Below are positions 1 through 12,761 of a stretch of 64,000 nt of DNA, in pieces. The notes under the pieces were generated by a model. It worked only from the letters and a program-made list of their open reading frames with translations, ran no database searches and was not told the DNA's origin. Source of the DNA: Morinoia aosen (taxonomy: Eukaryota > Arthropoda > Malacostraca > Amphipoda > Talitridae); the NCBI GenBank assembly GCA_030386875.1, contig CM059560.1, positions 21,880,683-21,944,682 of the forward strand, read 5' to 3'. The position numbers and the translations under genes are program-made. How positions within the stretch are numbered: the stretch's first letter is position 1; every line of letters starts with the position of its first letter.

Positions 1-300
1 TTGTTTGTTGTTATTTACTTCGGTTTCATTTCACTTGTGAGAAAAATACACTCTCGAGTTACCATCATCATACAAATGACTCATCGTAATCAATTTTTTG
101 TGCAAAAACATTATTTTGCGTGGAAGCGTTTTTTACATTTTTTTAGGCAATTACCGGGTCCTTGAGCCCGCGTCGATGTTTGCCCGCTTTGCATTGCTCG
201 CTGGGCCGACCCACGCAGCCTGGTGACCGTTAGCTGGTCAGGGGCAACGGTCGCTTCTTGGCCCGCCTGATCCCTGGAGTTGTGTGCGTTGCCGAGTTTT
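1..300. other. Left-edge flank, nothing recognised
   Basis: No coding frame with recognisable similarity and no repeat is seen before the first minisatellite. The last bases (about 290-300) run straight into the array. Confidence 0.6.
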
Positions 301-1304
301 GGAGCTGGTGCTCTGGAGCTGGTGCTCTGGAGCTGGTGCACTGGAGCTGGTGCACTGGAGCTGGTGCACTGGAGCTGGTGCACTGGAGCTGGCTTCCTGG
401 AGCTGGTTTCCTGGAGCTGGTTTCCTGGAGCTGGTTTCCTGGAGCTGGTTTCCTGGAGCTGGTTTCCTGGAGCTGGTTTCCTGGAGCTGGTTTCCTGGAG
501 CTGGTTTCCTGGAGCTGGTTTCCTGGAGCTGGTTTCCTGGAGCTGGTTTCTTGGAGCTGGTTTCTTGGAGCTGGTTTCTTGGAGCTGGTTTCTTGGAGCT
601 GGTTTCTTGGAGCTGGTTTCTTGGAGCTGGTTTCTTGGAGCTGGTTTCTTGGAGCTGGTTTCTTGGAGCTGGTTTCTTGGAGCTGGTTTCTTGGAGCTGG
701 TTTCTTGGAGCTGGTTTCTTGGAGCTGGTTTCTTGGAGCTGGTTTCTTGGAGCTGGTTTCTTGGAGCTGGTTTCTTGGAGCTGGTTTCTTGGAGCTGGTT
801 TCTTGGAGCTGGTTTCTTGGAGCTGGTTTCTTGGAGCTGGTTTCTTGGAGCTGGTTTCTTGGAGCTGGTTTCTTGGAGCTGGTTTCTTGGAGCTGGTTTC
901 TTGGAGCTGGTTTCTTGGAGCTGGTTTCTTGGAGCTGGTTTCTTGGAGCTGGTTTCTTGGAGCTGGTTTCTTGGAGCTGGTTTCTTGGAGCTGGTTTCTT
1001 GGAGCTGGTTTCTTGGAGCTGGTTTCTTGGAGCTGGTTTCTTGGAGCTGGTTTCTTGGAGCTGGTTTCTTGGAGCTGGTTTCTTGGAGCTGGTTTCTTGG
1101 AGCTGGTTTCTTGGAGCTGGTTTCTTGGAGCTGGTTTCTTGGAGCTGGTTTCTTGGAGCTGGTTTCTTGGAGCTGGTTTCTTGGAGCTGGTTTCTTGGAG
1201 CTGGTTTCTTGGAGCTGGTTTCTTGGAGCTGGTTTCTTGGAGCTGGTTTCTTGGAGCTGGTTTCTTGGAGCTGGTTTCTTGGAGGTGGTTTCCTGGAGCT
1301 GGCT
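301..1304. repeat. 14-bp minisatellite, 71 units plus a partial unit
   Basis: The unit is GGAGCTGGTTTCTT and every unit keeps exact 14-bp register. Variants are sorted into blocks from left to right: two units ending GCTCT, four ending GCACT, one CTTCCT, ten TTTCCT (399-538), then 53 units of TTTCTT (539-1280) and a closing variant unit. Because 14 is not a multiple of three and the unit lacks stops in every phase, long open frames run through on both strands. They are by-products of the repeat, not genes. Confidence 0.97.
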
Positions 1305-2490
1305 GTCGTCGTTCCCAGAAAGTAGAAGAAGAAACGTCTGGAAATGGGGGATTAGGCCCTCTGGAGATGTAAGGCGTTGTTGTATTGTGAGGAAAGGTGC
1401 ATCTTGGTGAGGAGAAACAGCTGTAATTTTCTGGAGATAATGATATAGTTTCCTGTAGGTAAATAGTTCAGTTTTCTGATCATTGATAATGCTTTGTCTT
1501 ATCATTGACTCTGAAGTTTGCTCGAGATAGATAACGAAGTTTTCTGGAGATTCAAAAAGTAGCTGTAGTAGCTGTAGGTGATTGAGGTTGTGATTATGGA
1601 GAACATATGTGCTTTGAGTGCATACATTTCAAGAGCTATGGGGATGAGGAATTTGCATTTATATTATCCAGTCATAGTTATTTGAAGGCTTTTGGTGGTG
1701 TTGTTTTCGACAGGGACTTGAAGATGTTCCTTCAGAGGTTGGCTGAGTTAACTTTAGCTCTAGAACGAGTATACGGAGGTAATGCTGCGAAGAGAGAAAG
1801 GCGTCCGGAAGGAGGAGCAATCTAGCGGAAGGCTTTCCGCAATTGGTTTGAAAATGACGCGCTGGAAGTGGTTAGACAGAGTTCGTAAGAGTTATTTTCG
1901 TGCAAGTCGAATAAAAAGGTTGTACATGAGTTGTATCAGCTTGACATTAGAAGAATAAAAATTTAAATTAAGTAGGATCTAACGAAGTACATAGCTCTCC
2001 AGTTATACATTAATTTGCATAAATACATGAACGAAAACCTTGAAGCCAACGGTAAACTATTCTTGTGTGGCGTTTCTTAGCTTCCTTTTTACCGTGTTGG
2101 GCCATTTTGAGAACGATACGGACCAGTTTCGTCAGCTCTTCATAACCTCACAGTAGGCCTGATGACATAACATTCGCACGTGGTTGGTGTCACACGACCC
2201 GTCCGTGTTATCGTACGGTTCCTGCGTGAAAGTATGAGATCGTTGCATGCGTGCAACTCGGCTTGACTTCCTTCATTGCGAGAGAGAGAGAGAGAGAGAG
2301 AGAGGGGGCGAGGAAGAATTTCTCGTACACCTGTGACTGGGTCGGTCTTCATTGCGTTGCATGTTCACATGCGCATGAAATGTAGAGTCTTCATCCCTTT
2401 CCCTTTCAGAAGCAATATAGGTTTAACGTGAGAAAGGACTTGAGAGTAATTTGAGGCCTAATATTTAATAATAATCCGGCTGCTATAAAT
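1305..2490. other. Intergenic, no gene recognised
   Basis: Unique AT-rich sequence. A 72-codon frame at 1607-1825 has no family signature and no supporting context. The only repeat seen is the AG microsatellite at 2281-2304. Confidence 0.55.
2281..2304. repeat. (AG)12 microsatellite
   Basis: Twelve perfect AG dinucleotides followed by a short G run. Confidence 0.95.
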
Positions 2491-3974
2491 TTAAGGGAAC
2501 CATTTTGGGGGGCATCTGGGGGCATCTGAGTCCAAAGGTCGATTCTCCCGATTTTTGTTTTTATTGCTTTAAATGAGTTAGAGACATGTCCCCGAATGTC
2601 TGTGAAAATATCAGGAACCTACCCCAGAGCTAACGTCCCTCCCGGGGGGGGGAGGGCATCCCTCTTACGGACCTTTTTCTTCATTTTTGAACCTAAAGCA
2701 ATGAAATTTGGTATACTGATAGGAAATGCAATTTTGAATCATTTATCATCAATGACAAAATGCGATTTTCTTGAAAAGAAAATGGGAAATCATAGAAAAC
2801 GACATTTTTGGGGGGGTTTTCTAAATGCTTCTCCTCCTACAGTTTTTGAGCTACAGTAGTGATTTAGGTATCATTGAATGCAGAATAACGTGGACAAAAA
2901 AAAAAAAAAAAAAAAAAAATCTGATATTTTCAATTTTTTTCCATTTCATTTTTTTATATATTTTATCATTCATATTCCTCATCCCCATCTGAATATTTTT
3001 TTTATTATTGAATTTAGAGCAATGAAATTTGGTATACTGATAGGAAATACAATTTAGAATCATTTATCATTCATGACAAAATGCGATTTTCTTGAAAAGA
3101 AAATGGGAAATCATAGAAAACGACATTTGGGGGGGGGGTTTCTAAATGCTTTTTCTCTGATAGTTTTTGAGCTACAGTAATGATTTTGGTATCATTGGAT
3201 GCAGAATAACGTGGACATTCCAAAAACTTGAATGCTTTTCCTCAAATTTCCAATATAAAAATTTAAAAAATTAAAAAGAAAAAAAATCAAAATATTCTCA
3301 AGAAAATTCAAATTTATGACGTCATAACTTTGAAACAAGAATGAATTTTGAAAAACTTCTCAATACATTGTAAAGCCCTTGTTTTTCTGCATCCAATGAT
3401 ACTAAAATCATTACTGTAGCTCAAAAAATGTAGGAGGAGAAGCATTTTGTTTCTTAAAAATAGGTTTTATAAAAAAAGTAACTTATCAAGACGTTTGTCG
3501 CTAAGGCTTTTTTATTTACAAAGCTAGAGCAATGCGGTTTGTTGCATTTGAAAGTGAAATGTGTGTTCTACCTATAATACGGGGCGATTTTCCAAATTGT
3601 TTCTGTAAAGCTTTCCATAGACTTTTTACCCTAAAATTATAACTTTTGCATTGAGACTCTGACAAAAAAATTCATATAAATTCAGAATGAAATAAATCAA
3701 AAATTCCCCCCGTATTATGGATAGAGCGCACGTTTGACTTTCAAATGCAACAAACCGCATTGCTCTAGCTTTGTAAATAAAAAAGCCTTAGCAAATAATA
3801 TATGTATATATATAATTTTTTTTTTTTTCAAATAAAAAATTTTCTATGGCCTTATGAAAAATTTTTGTTTAAGATAAGTTGTTACAAATGTGGAGATCTA
3901 GTAGTCTGCAAATTTTCATAGACGTACGTCCAATAGAACCAAAGTTGACCATTTTGTCAAAATGGTTCCCTTAA
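2491..3974. mobile_element. TTAA-flanked non-autonomous DNA element (piggyBac-like by target site), about 1.48 kb
   Basis: TTAA at 2491-2494 and 3971-3974 flanks a perfect 13-bp terminal inverted repeat, GGGAACCATTTTG (2495-2507) and its complement (3958-3970). A TTAA duplication is typical of the piggyBac superfamily, but the terminal sequence is not a classic piggyBac end, so the superfamily is inferred from the target site only. Inside, a segment of about 200 bp is directly repeated (2698-2896 and 3019-3217). Part of it returns inverted at 3386-3447. A second inverted pair lies at 3502-3585 and 3707-3790, so much of the element could fold back. An A run sits near 2897-2919. There is no transposase-like frame; the 87-codon frame at 2596 is not conserved in the second repeat copy. 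Confidence 0.75.
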
Positions 3975-4747
3975 TTCTTCAAAATGTGAGTACTTTATTT
4001 GGAGAGCTTTCAAAAGTTTTTGACGCGTTTCTCATTTTAATGGGGCATTGTTGCTGAAAGTGGAGCAATTTGATATTAAACGTTAATTATGATAGATTCG
4101 GGCTCTTCGATACCACACATCTCTACTGCTTTATCTTGAATCGCGTGCTCTGAACTAGCACAATATTGGAGCTAGGATGTGAAAGCTGTTCCCCTTATCC
4201 TTACCACTTTTCAGAGCCCATCAAACGAGCTATGGAAGCATGACAGACATGCACGAGCCGGGTTCTGGAGAAGGAAGATCATTTGTATGAGTGTTTGGGT
4301 CACTTTCGGCCAAGTGGTTGCTCTGCCGACCGATATAGAATGTGGGTCATTCCGCCGTTACGGAAGTCGGGTAAAATTCACGCTTTCCAGAGTCTGTCAA
4401 TGGCTTCATGTTGTGGTTGCAGGCTCGAGCACGCCTCGCTATTAGGCTTGCTTGTCCTGTGACTTAGGTTTAAGATTGATTTCAATGATTTTTTACCCTG
4501 CAATTGAAGGCTTTCAATGATGAGTGTTTTTTCTTACGCGTTCACAGAAAATATTTTAATTTTTAGTTAGCAGTTCATGATATTACTGATTTTTCATTTA
4601 TTACTAGCGGTGATAGCCTTTTAACCTTTCCTGAAAATGACCATCATATAGTAACATTATCATATAGCAATGAAAACGGGGTAAATTTGAAAATATTCAA
4701 ATATTTCGTTGTATAAGATCACAAGAACTATATTGAGCTCGGTGTTT
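3975..4747. other. Intergenic, no gene recognised
   Basis: Contains an 88-codon open frame (4179-4445) with no recognisable domain or splice context. I do not call it a gene. Confidence 0.5.
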
Positions 4748-4977
4748 TTAACACGTTAGTTGCGATGGGTTAAACCGAAGTTCAATATTCAACTTGAATT
4801 TAAAGTCAAAAGTGATAAGCAAATTTGTAAATATCAAACATTAACTGGACCTGTTAAATACCACTAATTTAGAAAGGTTGTTAGAATTTTTCAAAACGAC
4901 CCATCGATGGGTCGTTTCGCAGCAGGAAAAACCTAAGCACGACCCACCGGTGGGTCGTGTCGCAGTCAACGTGTTAA
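4748..4977 (+). mobile_element. TTAA MITE (reference copy), 230 bp
   Basis: TTAA at 4748-4751 and 4974-4977. The terminal inverted repeat is of the form CACGTTNNNTGCGA at the left end, matched by TCGCAGTCAACGTG at the right. The right half carries two near-palindromes, GACCCATCGATGGGTC (about 4900-4915) and GACCCACCGGTGGGTC (about 4941-4956). A second copy of identical length lies inverted at 37815-38044. Non-autonomous piggyBac-type is the likely class, judged from the TTAA target and short termini. Confidence 0.85.
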
Positions 4978-6689
4978 ATTCCACAAGTTCAACTTTCAAG
5001 TAATCGGGAAACAAAACATTCTTTCAGTTCTTATGACCGACATACAGCTCTATGGCTGTAATTCAGAGACTTTGAGTAATTACTGTATGGCTTCATACTT
5101 TGTTGACAGGCAAATGTTGGCTGATTTTTGCAATGGTTACAAATTCCTCAGCATTAATCACTGCCATTCGCGTGGTAGCGTCTTGGAAAAGAGGTTAAAG
5201 TAATCTAATGCAAAGAAGAATAGAAGAGAGTGTGAGTCTCTTTCTTGCTCTTCAGTAATAATATTAGGACATTATTAGCGCTTCAAATTTGGGTACAGTT
5301 TTTTTGGGGATAGCCATCACTCAACATAACTTAATTTTAATGAAAACGAACAAAAAATGTAATTGCAGTAAGCATTTTACTCATCTTATTCAACACACAA
5401 TATAGTAAAAATTTTCTGATACGCTTCCATACCTTTACCTATCGAGGGATTGTTTGGCTTCTACTTGGTCTTGGGATAGACTTCGTAGTCGTCGTTAATT
5501 TAATTTCTGATGATTTCGTTGTTCTTCTCCAAAAGTATTATATTTATGAATGAGCACCCAGTTGTGTAATATGTGATGTGATGTGCATTATAACATGTAA
5601 AAATTCAAGATCTATGATGTTTCTCAAGATATGTACAGATTTCTTCGAAGTCTGAAATACCACGGAGCATAATGACTTTAAAAAAAATCATAACTATTTA
5701 AATAACAAAATGAACAATTCCTTATACTCTAATCGCTCTCGTGAAACATGAATTAACTGCATCATTAAAGTTCGTATCAGGAATATTGAACGGTAAAAAC
5801 TGCTTAGGAACGTAAAAAACATTTAAAGAAATGCACAACTTGACGTCTACATTGCAGTGTTGATTTTACTTTGAATAAGTGCTCCAACTATGCTCCAACT
5901 ATGTTTTCCAGTATATAACTCGGTGAAGAATAGTCAACACATTTTATGCTAACCTTATCTTGGGTACAGCGGTTTAAGCAGTCTGAGGTGACCGTTGTAC
6001 ACGCTAAAATGCATTCTTTATAAGCAATTTAGCCCTTAAGTGAAGGCACGTCGGGCTTTACGTCTTGTGATATTGCCCGCCTTCTGCACAGGTTATTCAA
6101 TGCCATGAGCAGAAGAGGGTGGGGGCATGTGGGCCCGAGACATTTAACAGTGGAAGGCCATCGCGATCATTCGCTCTCCGACGTTTTTCACTTGCAGCAG
6201 CTCTGCTAAAGGTCATGTCTGATTACAGCTCGCGCGCGCCTCGCTGGCGGCATTTCCAGCTTCCATTTCCGACGTTTTCTGAAAACATTGGAAAGTGTTT
6301 GTATTATAGTGATCCGCGTTTTACTTTCCAGTGTTAACCTTTACTCCGACTTCATTTTACATTCTGTGGAAATAAGAAAAAAGTAGGAAGATGAGTATTT
6401 AATGTAGGTGGTTCAAACTGCTGCTCTCCTTTTTTATCACGTCATACTTTGAGAGAAAATTAGGTGTAAAAGAACCGATGCTCAGTAGCACTTTCATTAG
6501 CTATCTTTCAAGTTCCGGGATTCGTATCATAATTTGCTTTCTCATCTCGACCATTTTCAGTGAATCTTTCACAAATTTTTTTTCACTGAAATTCACACTT
6601 GTATTCTTTTGAACAATCTCGGGAACATCAACGCTTGCAAAAATGCGAAGAGATGCAGAAATTAGGTCGGGATACAACAATGAATACAA
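4978..6689. other. Intergenic, no gene recognised
   Basis: Mostly AT-rich unique sequence with a slightly more GC-rich patch at about 6060-6270. A 72-codon frame there (6119-6337) has no recognisable features. Confidence 0.5.
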
Positions 6690-7935
6690 ATGAAGAACAT
6701 GCTTAGGTATGCAAAACGAGTAAGTATACAGAAACGTGAAGGTATGGTAAAATGCTTAGGTATGCAGAAATGCGTAGGTATGTCAAAATGCGTAGGTATG
6801 TTAAAATGCGTAGATATGTAAAAATGCAGATGTAGAAGTCTAGAAGTATGGAGAAATGAAGAGGCATGTAAAAATGCGGAGGCATGCAAAAACGCGGAGG
6901 CATGGAAAAATGCGGAGGCATGGAAAAATGCGGAGGCATAGAAAAATGCGGAGGCATGGAAAAATGCGGAGGCATGGAAAAATGCGGAGGCATGGAAAAA
7001 TGCGGAGGCATGGAAAAATGCGGAGGCATGGAAAAATGCGGAGGCATGGAAAAATGCGGAGGCATGGAAAAATGCGGAGGCATGGAAAAATGCGGAGGCA
7101 TGGAAAAATGCGGAGGCATGGAAAAATGCGGAGGCATGGAAAAATGCGGAGGCATGGAAAAATGCGGAGGCATGGAAAAATGCGGAGGCATGGAAAAATG
7201 CGGAGGCATGGAAAAATGCGGAGGCATGGAAAAATGCGGAGGCATGGAAAAATGCGGAGGCATGGAAAAGTGCGGAGGCGTGGAAAAATGCGGAGGCGTG
7301 GAAAAATGCGGAGGCGTGGAAAAATGCGGAGGCGTGGAAAAATGCGGAGGCGTGGAAAAATGCGGAGGCGTGGAAAAATGCGGAGGCGTGGAAAAATGCG
7401 GAGGCGTGGAAAAATGCGGAGGCGTGGAAAAATGCGGAGGCGTGGAAAAATGCGGAGGCGTGGAAAAATGCGGAGGCGTGGAAAAATGCGGAGGCGTGGA
7501 AAAATGCGGAGGCGTGGAAAAATGCGGAGGCGTGGAAAAATGCGGAGGCGTGGAAAAATGCGGAGGCGTGGAAAAATGCGGAGGCGTGGAAAAATGCGGA
7601 GGCGTGGAAAAATGCGGAGGCGTGGAAAAATGCGGAGGCGTGGAAAAATGCGGAGGCGTGGAAAAATGCGGAGGCGTGGAAAAATGCGGAGGCATGGAAA
7701 AACGCGGAGGCATGGAAAAACGCGGAGGCATGGAAAAATGCGGAGGCATGGAAAAATGCGGAGGCATGGAAAAATGCGGAGGCATGGAAAAATGCGGAGG
7801 CATGGAAAAATGCGGAGGCATGGAAAAATGCGTCGGTATGAAGAAGTGCTGAACAATGTAGAAAAGGTATTTATGAAAAATTCCTAATGATTTACAAATA
7901 CGTAGATGTGGCAAAATGCGTGAAGATGTACAACT
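6690..7935. repeat. 18-bp minisatellite with degenerate edges
   Basis: The core (6863-7834) is 54 units of GGCATGGAAAAATGCGGA in perfect 18-bp register. The flanks (about 6690-6862 and 7835-7935) hold the same unit in heavily mutated form. Within the core, 23 consecutive units (from 7277 to about 7690) carry GGCGTGG in place of GGCATGG, with the ancestral-looking form on both sides. Long open frames on both strands follow from the 18-bp period (six-codon repeats) and are not genes. Confidence 0.96.
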
Positions 7936-10030
7936 TTCACGAAAGGTGATTAATGATTAGGAACATTCAACGACTATATTGAATGTTTTTCTGTGTGAAA
8001 TTTTCGACATGAGAAAATTTATCCCAGAAGTTCAAAGCGTTTTGAAGCCATCACAGAAAATTCTCCAAGTGAAAATGCGGCAAGTTCTCGTAAGACGTTC
8101 ACAGAAGAAAGGACGAGTATAACAAGGACGCTAGCGCTCGCCCTCTTAACAAACTTGTCGCCTTACACGCCCTCAAAAATGGCCATAATTGCGGCATTGA
8201 GCGTCACTGTTTTGACTTTTGACCCTCTGCCTGGTGGAGTTAGTCTTAATAAATTCTCTTAAATGCACTTCCGTAAATTCAGTGAAAGAAATGAATATAT
8301 CAGAGTTTTCATATCGTGCTTATACTTGCAGTGGAATTAAGATCATTTGATGTTTATTGTTGTAGTTGTGTTAGGAACATGACGATTAATAAATTAAGTG
8401 TCAATAATGATATGCTAGATGGGTTAATTTCAAAGTTCATGCTGCCCCGACCTTTTGACCTATCAAGAGAGTGGTCGGGCTTCTGGCACGTTTGGTCCAA
8501 TCTTACATATGCTGGTACTATTATGTTACGATTATCACACGTACTCGTTGCAATGTTTCATTTTACATTGAAATATTCTTAAAACTTGAAAATTAACGAA
8601 GCTTGGTAATTAATGGTTGTGAGAGTTGTGACAGGTAATGAAAATATCAGGAACTTGGTATATGCCAAGAAAAACATTTGGAGTTCAGTTACATGTACAG
8701 CTCGCGTGTTCACGTTTTTGCTTAAGAATCGGAGTAGTGAAAATTTCTCACAAAAAGTAATCTCTTCTGGTATATTTTTTAGATAAATGTATCGTAGGTT
8801 TTGCTTTAACTCGCAACTTTCTCTGTGGAGCCATCCTTTAACTTTAAGTTTGGCTTGGCATAATGCTGTCTGGTGGAGACGTTTCTGTTTTAAAATCATT
8901 CAAAGGAGGAGATGTTCGAGTGTACTCTTTGGTCGTCGCGAGAATATTATTTTTCCAAGTAATGCAATTTTCTTTTGCTCCATCGCGCGTGCAGATCAGG
9001 GAAACCGCGTTAACATGCCTGAGCCTGTTTATGTATGCGCAAGTCGGTGGCTTCGTAATGAACAAAAGTCAGACATCTGGTCGCCTCTAGTCAGCAGTCG
9101 CCTCACGATCTCCTTTAGGAATAATCGTTCTGTCAGGGCTTCCGCCTAAACGGTGTTGCTGTTCTGCAGGCGCGCTGCCCTGGCAGAAACGCAGCTTAAA
9201 CTTTTCAACTTGAAGCTCAATGCTGAACAGCACCTCAGTGGAACTTCAGGCGAACTTCAGTTCATTGATAGCCGATGTAGGTACAGTTGACGGTAGCGAA
9301 CTGAAAAACATTACTAGAAAAAACCACACCAGCGAAATAGATAATAATCGCCACCGAAATCAAATTTCGCCGAAAAATATTTCTTGTGAGCTGTGGTAGG
9401 CCCGGCGTAGAAGATCATTTTCCCCCCAAAAATGTAGAGGTGGTGTTGAGTTAGCTCGTCTAGCCCTCCCACGCCGCTCATTTGACCCCCAGTGACTTGA
9501 TACGTTGGAGACAAGATCACGTCTCGATCCTGCAAGTTTCTCGCCGCGTTTCCTTCAGCAAGAAAATAGGCTGTGAAGTTTTTCCTTGCGCTCGTTTCGT
9601 TCTCAAGTGAACCACTCGAATGAAGTTCATTTTTTATACGACTTTGAAGCTTCGCTCTTTTGTTTTCGATTGCTCTAAGTTTGAAAGGCTGTGATGTACA
9701 CGTATATAAGATTTTTAAAAAGTCATTTTAAAACTTTGTACCTATGATTCCCTTTGGAAAATTTGTAATATGAGCAATAGGTTATAGCGTGTTTTGTTCC
9801 TACATGGCGGTGCACAGAGGAGATTGTCGTTCATTGATGGCGCGGATTTGAGTTGCTCCTCGTTGGGAAAATTTGGGATCGCCTATGTCGAGGGTGGCAC
9901 CGGGTTATGCTATGAAGGTCAGCACAACTCAAAATTAACTGGAGAACTAGTGCTCTTCAGCGGTGTCCATCCACCCGACTGGAGAAATCGATCGGCTCAA
10001 CTTAGCTAAATGATATATGGGACAGTTGTC
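7936..10030. other. Intergenic, no gene recognised
   Basis: No repeat family or coding domain recognised. Open frames of 70-120 codons between 8316 and 10009 overlap one another on both strands and show no signature. Confidence 0.5.
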
Positions 10031-10412
10031 CGCACAAGGGATACAAATATTGTATCCCTTGTATTGTATTGCTCATGGGGAGAAAGATGAGAGGTCCGAG
10101 CTGCAGGTTATGCAGGGCTTCCCTTCGTTGGATTAGAAAATGTGTCTCTGTTTTGTTTTGACAATATTTTTATGTTCGCTAGTGTTTGTTTCCAGCATCT
10201 GTTACTTTCTTCTCCAACTGCCATGTTTCATTAACTTCTTTCAATCGTAATGTTTTTTATGCACAGAGGGTGGGGACGCACCTTATGCACAGATTCCCCA
10301 TAGCTGTGCCCTAAATTCCATTCTAAATAAAGCCTTCTATTTTCCTCTCTTCGAAACCCCTTTGTTGCGGTTAGGGAGGCTCAAACTAACTGATAACCTA
10401 ATATGTAGGATA
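10031..10412 (+). mobile_element. SINE-like retroposon copy, long subfamily
   Basis: Diverged copy of the family best seen at 31429-31793 and 51017-51385. It keeps the head hairpin (GATACAA and TTGTATC arms), the GGTCCGAGCT stretch, the centre with a pyrimidine-rich run, and the 3' part ending near GGGAGGCTCAAACTAAC. It carries an extra stretch of about 25 bp (around 10260-10285, GCACAGAGGGTGGGGAC) that the young copies lack. Confidence 0.75.
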
Positions 10413-12761
10413 GTTGTTACGGCTCCTGTTATTATTTTTGCCGTTGTTGTTGTCAGAGCTCAATGACGCTCCATTTGTAAAAATTCGCGAGTTAGTCGTT
10501 TAATGAGTTAGAATTTCACGAGAGAAAGCCTTTTTATTACTTCACTAGAATTCAATTAGTGGGTAGTATAGGATTTACGCCATGAATGACGGTTCTGCGT
10601 TTTCTAGAGATATGATATATTTTATGAACTTTTTTTATCGACTGATATACTTCACCAGGTCATTTACTAATCAAATTAACACCATTAATACATTTTTAAG
10701 CACAAAAGTTATCGAATTTTATTATTAGCGTGAAATGTTATTACTAAATCGAGGGCTCTAATTTATTTAATCGATTTAAATTGACTGAATTTTTCCACTT
10801 TCGTTGAATATCTTTCGACAGCATGTCGATAGCGTTGTAACTGAACAGCATCAGAAAGTGGATCACGGAGCTCAGAGCGTCTGGATAATTTCTTCATGAA
10901 ATCTGAATTGCTTTTTGCTCACGGGGCATCATATTTTTTCAGGGTAATCAAACTTAACAATTTATCGAAAAGTTCAATGCCTCAAGAAGTGTTCATGCCT
11001 CCGCAATACTTCATAGCTCGTGTTTGGACATGTTGTACCAACATCTCACAAATTTTTCGGCAAATGAAATCTGGCGTCGGAGCGCTTTCGAAAAGTTGCT
11101 GCTACCGCAAAACGTGATAACGAACAAACTCCCTTGCTTTTTCTTGCCAGAATTTCTGAGCTGGAGCTGACCGCTTGAAACTTCGCGTTATTCGTTTTGT
11201 TGAGACTCCTCTTAGTTTCTCTGCTCCACGTTGCTAAATTTCTTAGAGGGTGTTTCCGTTTTTACTCGACTCTATCTCGGTCGTTTGTGTTTTTGCTCAC
11301 ATTCATCTTCTATGTGTATCTCAAATGCCCCAAAAATTTTGAACCACTGCTTCGACATCGTGTTTCTTGTTTACACTTGGTGAGAACTAGTGTCTGAAAT
11401 GTGTAATTTTTAATTTTCTCAGTAAATTAAAGCGTGATCGAAATACTAGGGCACTTCGTGGCTGGCAATAAAAAAATAGACCTGTGATGAACTATATATA
11501 TAGGCTGAGGTTGGTGTAGTTTTAGCCAATTTCTATTAGAATTTGTACCAGTTTATAGGTCTTTTAGTAAAATATTTTTTTCAACGAGTTATATATCAGT
11601 TCCATTATTGCTAGCCCGCTTCAAGTATTATAAGACGTTCTTGTGCTGATTTTTACTGCAAAATTTTCAGCAATCCGTGAAATATTATGGCCGGTGAGAT
11701 TTACTTGATAAAAACACATTTGGCGTAGTGGTGTCAAGACGCACTTTTCACTTTCACACGATCGGTTGTGCGTTACAGTTCATCCTACGAGGCCTTGCTT
11801 GCTTTCTTGCTTACTCGAGCAACGTGGTTGTGTAGCCAGACTTGAAAACGTGGAAACTGGGGCAGCTGCACCGATAGATGTCGAGCCCTAACGTGATTTT
11901 GTTTCGTGTACTATTACACGTGAACGGGTCTTTGTTCTTTCGAGAGTAATTTGTCGATCCTCAAAAAAACGAACGTGTGATTTCGCACCCTAGAAACACA
12001 TCCGACGGCTGCCTTCTCGATACGGATGGGCTATATACATTTGTCTGAGATATGGGACGCATTAGTTATACCCTCCTACGTACACCGTTCAGCTCACCTT
12101 ATAGACTTGTTTTTGTCTCCAAACTGAGAGCAGATACCCGTCTTATTAAATTGGTCGGTGAGATAAAAATTTTCCACTTCACTCGTATACTTTCCTAAGA
12201 ATAGACAGAAGCAGTGAGCTCTGTTAGAAAATTTTTCAAAGACGAGTTGGTTTTGTTCCGTAGAAATGAATTTCAAGTGAACAAGTGGATAAAGATAGCG
12301 AAACAGAACTTTATTCGTTATGGTTACGTTGTGCTACTATTTACTATGTGTGGATCATTTTTACTTAATTGACACTGAATTCGTGGAATCACAATCATCG
12401 GAGTAGTAAAAAAGTGTTCCCTTTCATCAAGTGTTCAAGTGTTCCCAGTTGGGATCTGAGTAGCTCAAGTTACCGTAGGATTTTAATTATTCCCATTTTA
12501 TTCACGTCAGAGAGCTTAGTTCATCTTAATAGCTGGATTTAGTTAGCATACATTCGTATTGAGCAGTTGTCCTTACTGGAAATTTGTCAAAATACTCGTA
12601 TCATTCAGTTCCGCTAGATTTGATATAAAGGAATGAAATGCATTCTAAGACGACCCCCAGAAGATTTTAATTTTGGATATAAAATAATAGACCTGATTTA
12701 TGATTTATATATTAGTATATAATAGTATAGAGTGGTGCATATAATCTTTCGAACATTTACC
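10413..12761. other. Intergenic, no gene recognised
   Basis: Long AT-rich stretch. Frames at 10896-11117 and 11197-11397 (66-73 codons) have no recognisable domain. A short AT run lies near 11490. No TE family is recognised. Confidence 0.5.

Noticed and set aside
111-1505. Long frames (355-464 codons) across the 14-bp array on both strands
   Set aside because: Every frame is open because the 14-bp unit has no stop in any phase; there is no non-repeat domain at either end.
6703-7914. Long proline- or lysine/arginine-rich repeat proteins over the 18-bp array
   Set aside because: Period of 18 bp gives six-codon repeats in several frames at once on both strands; a repeat artefact.
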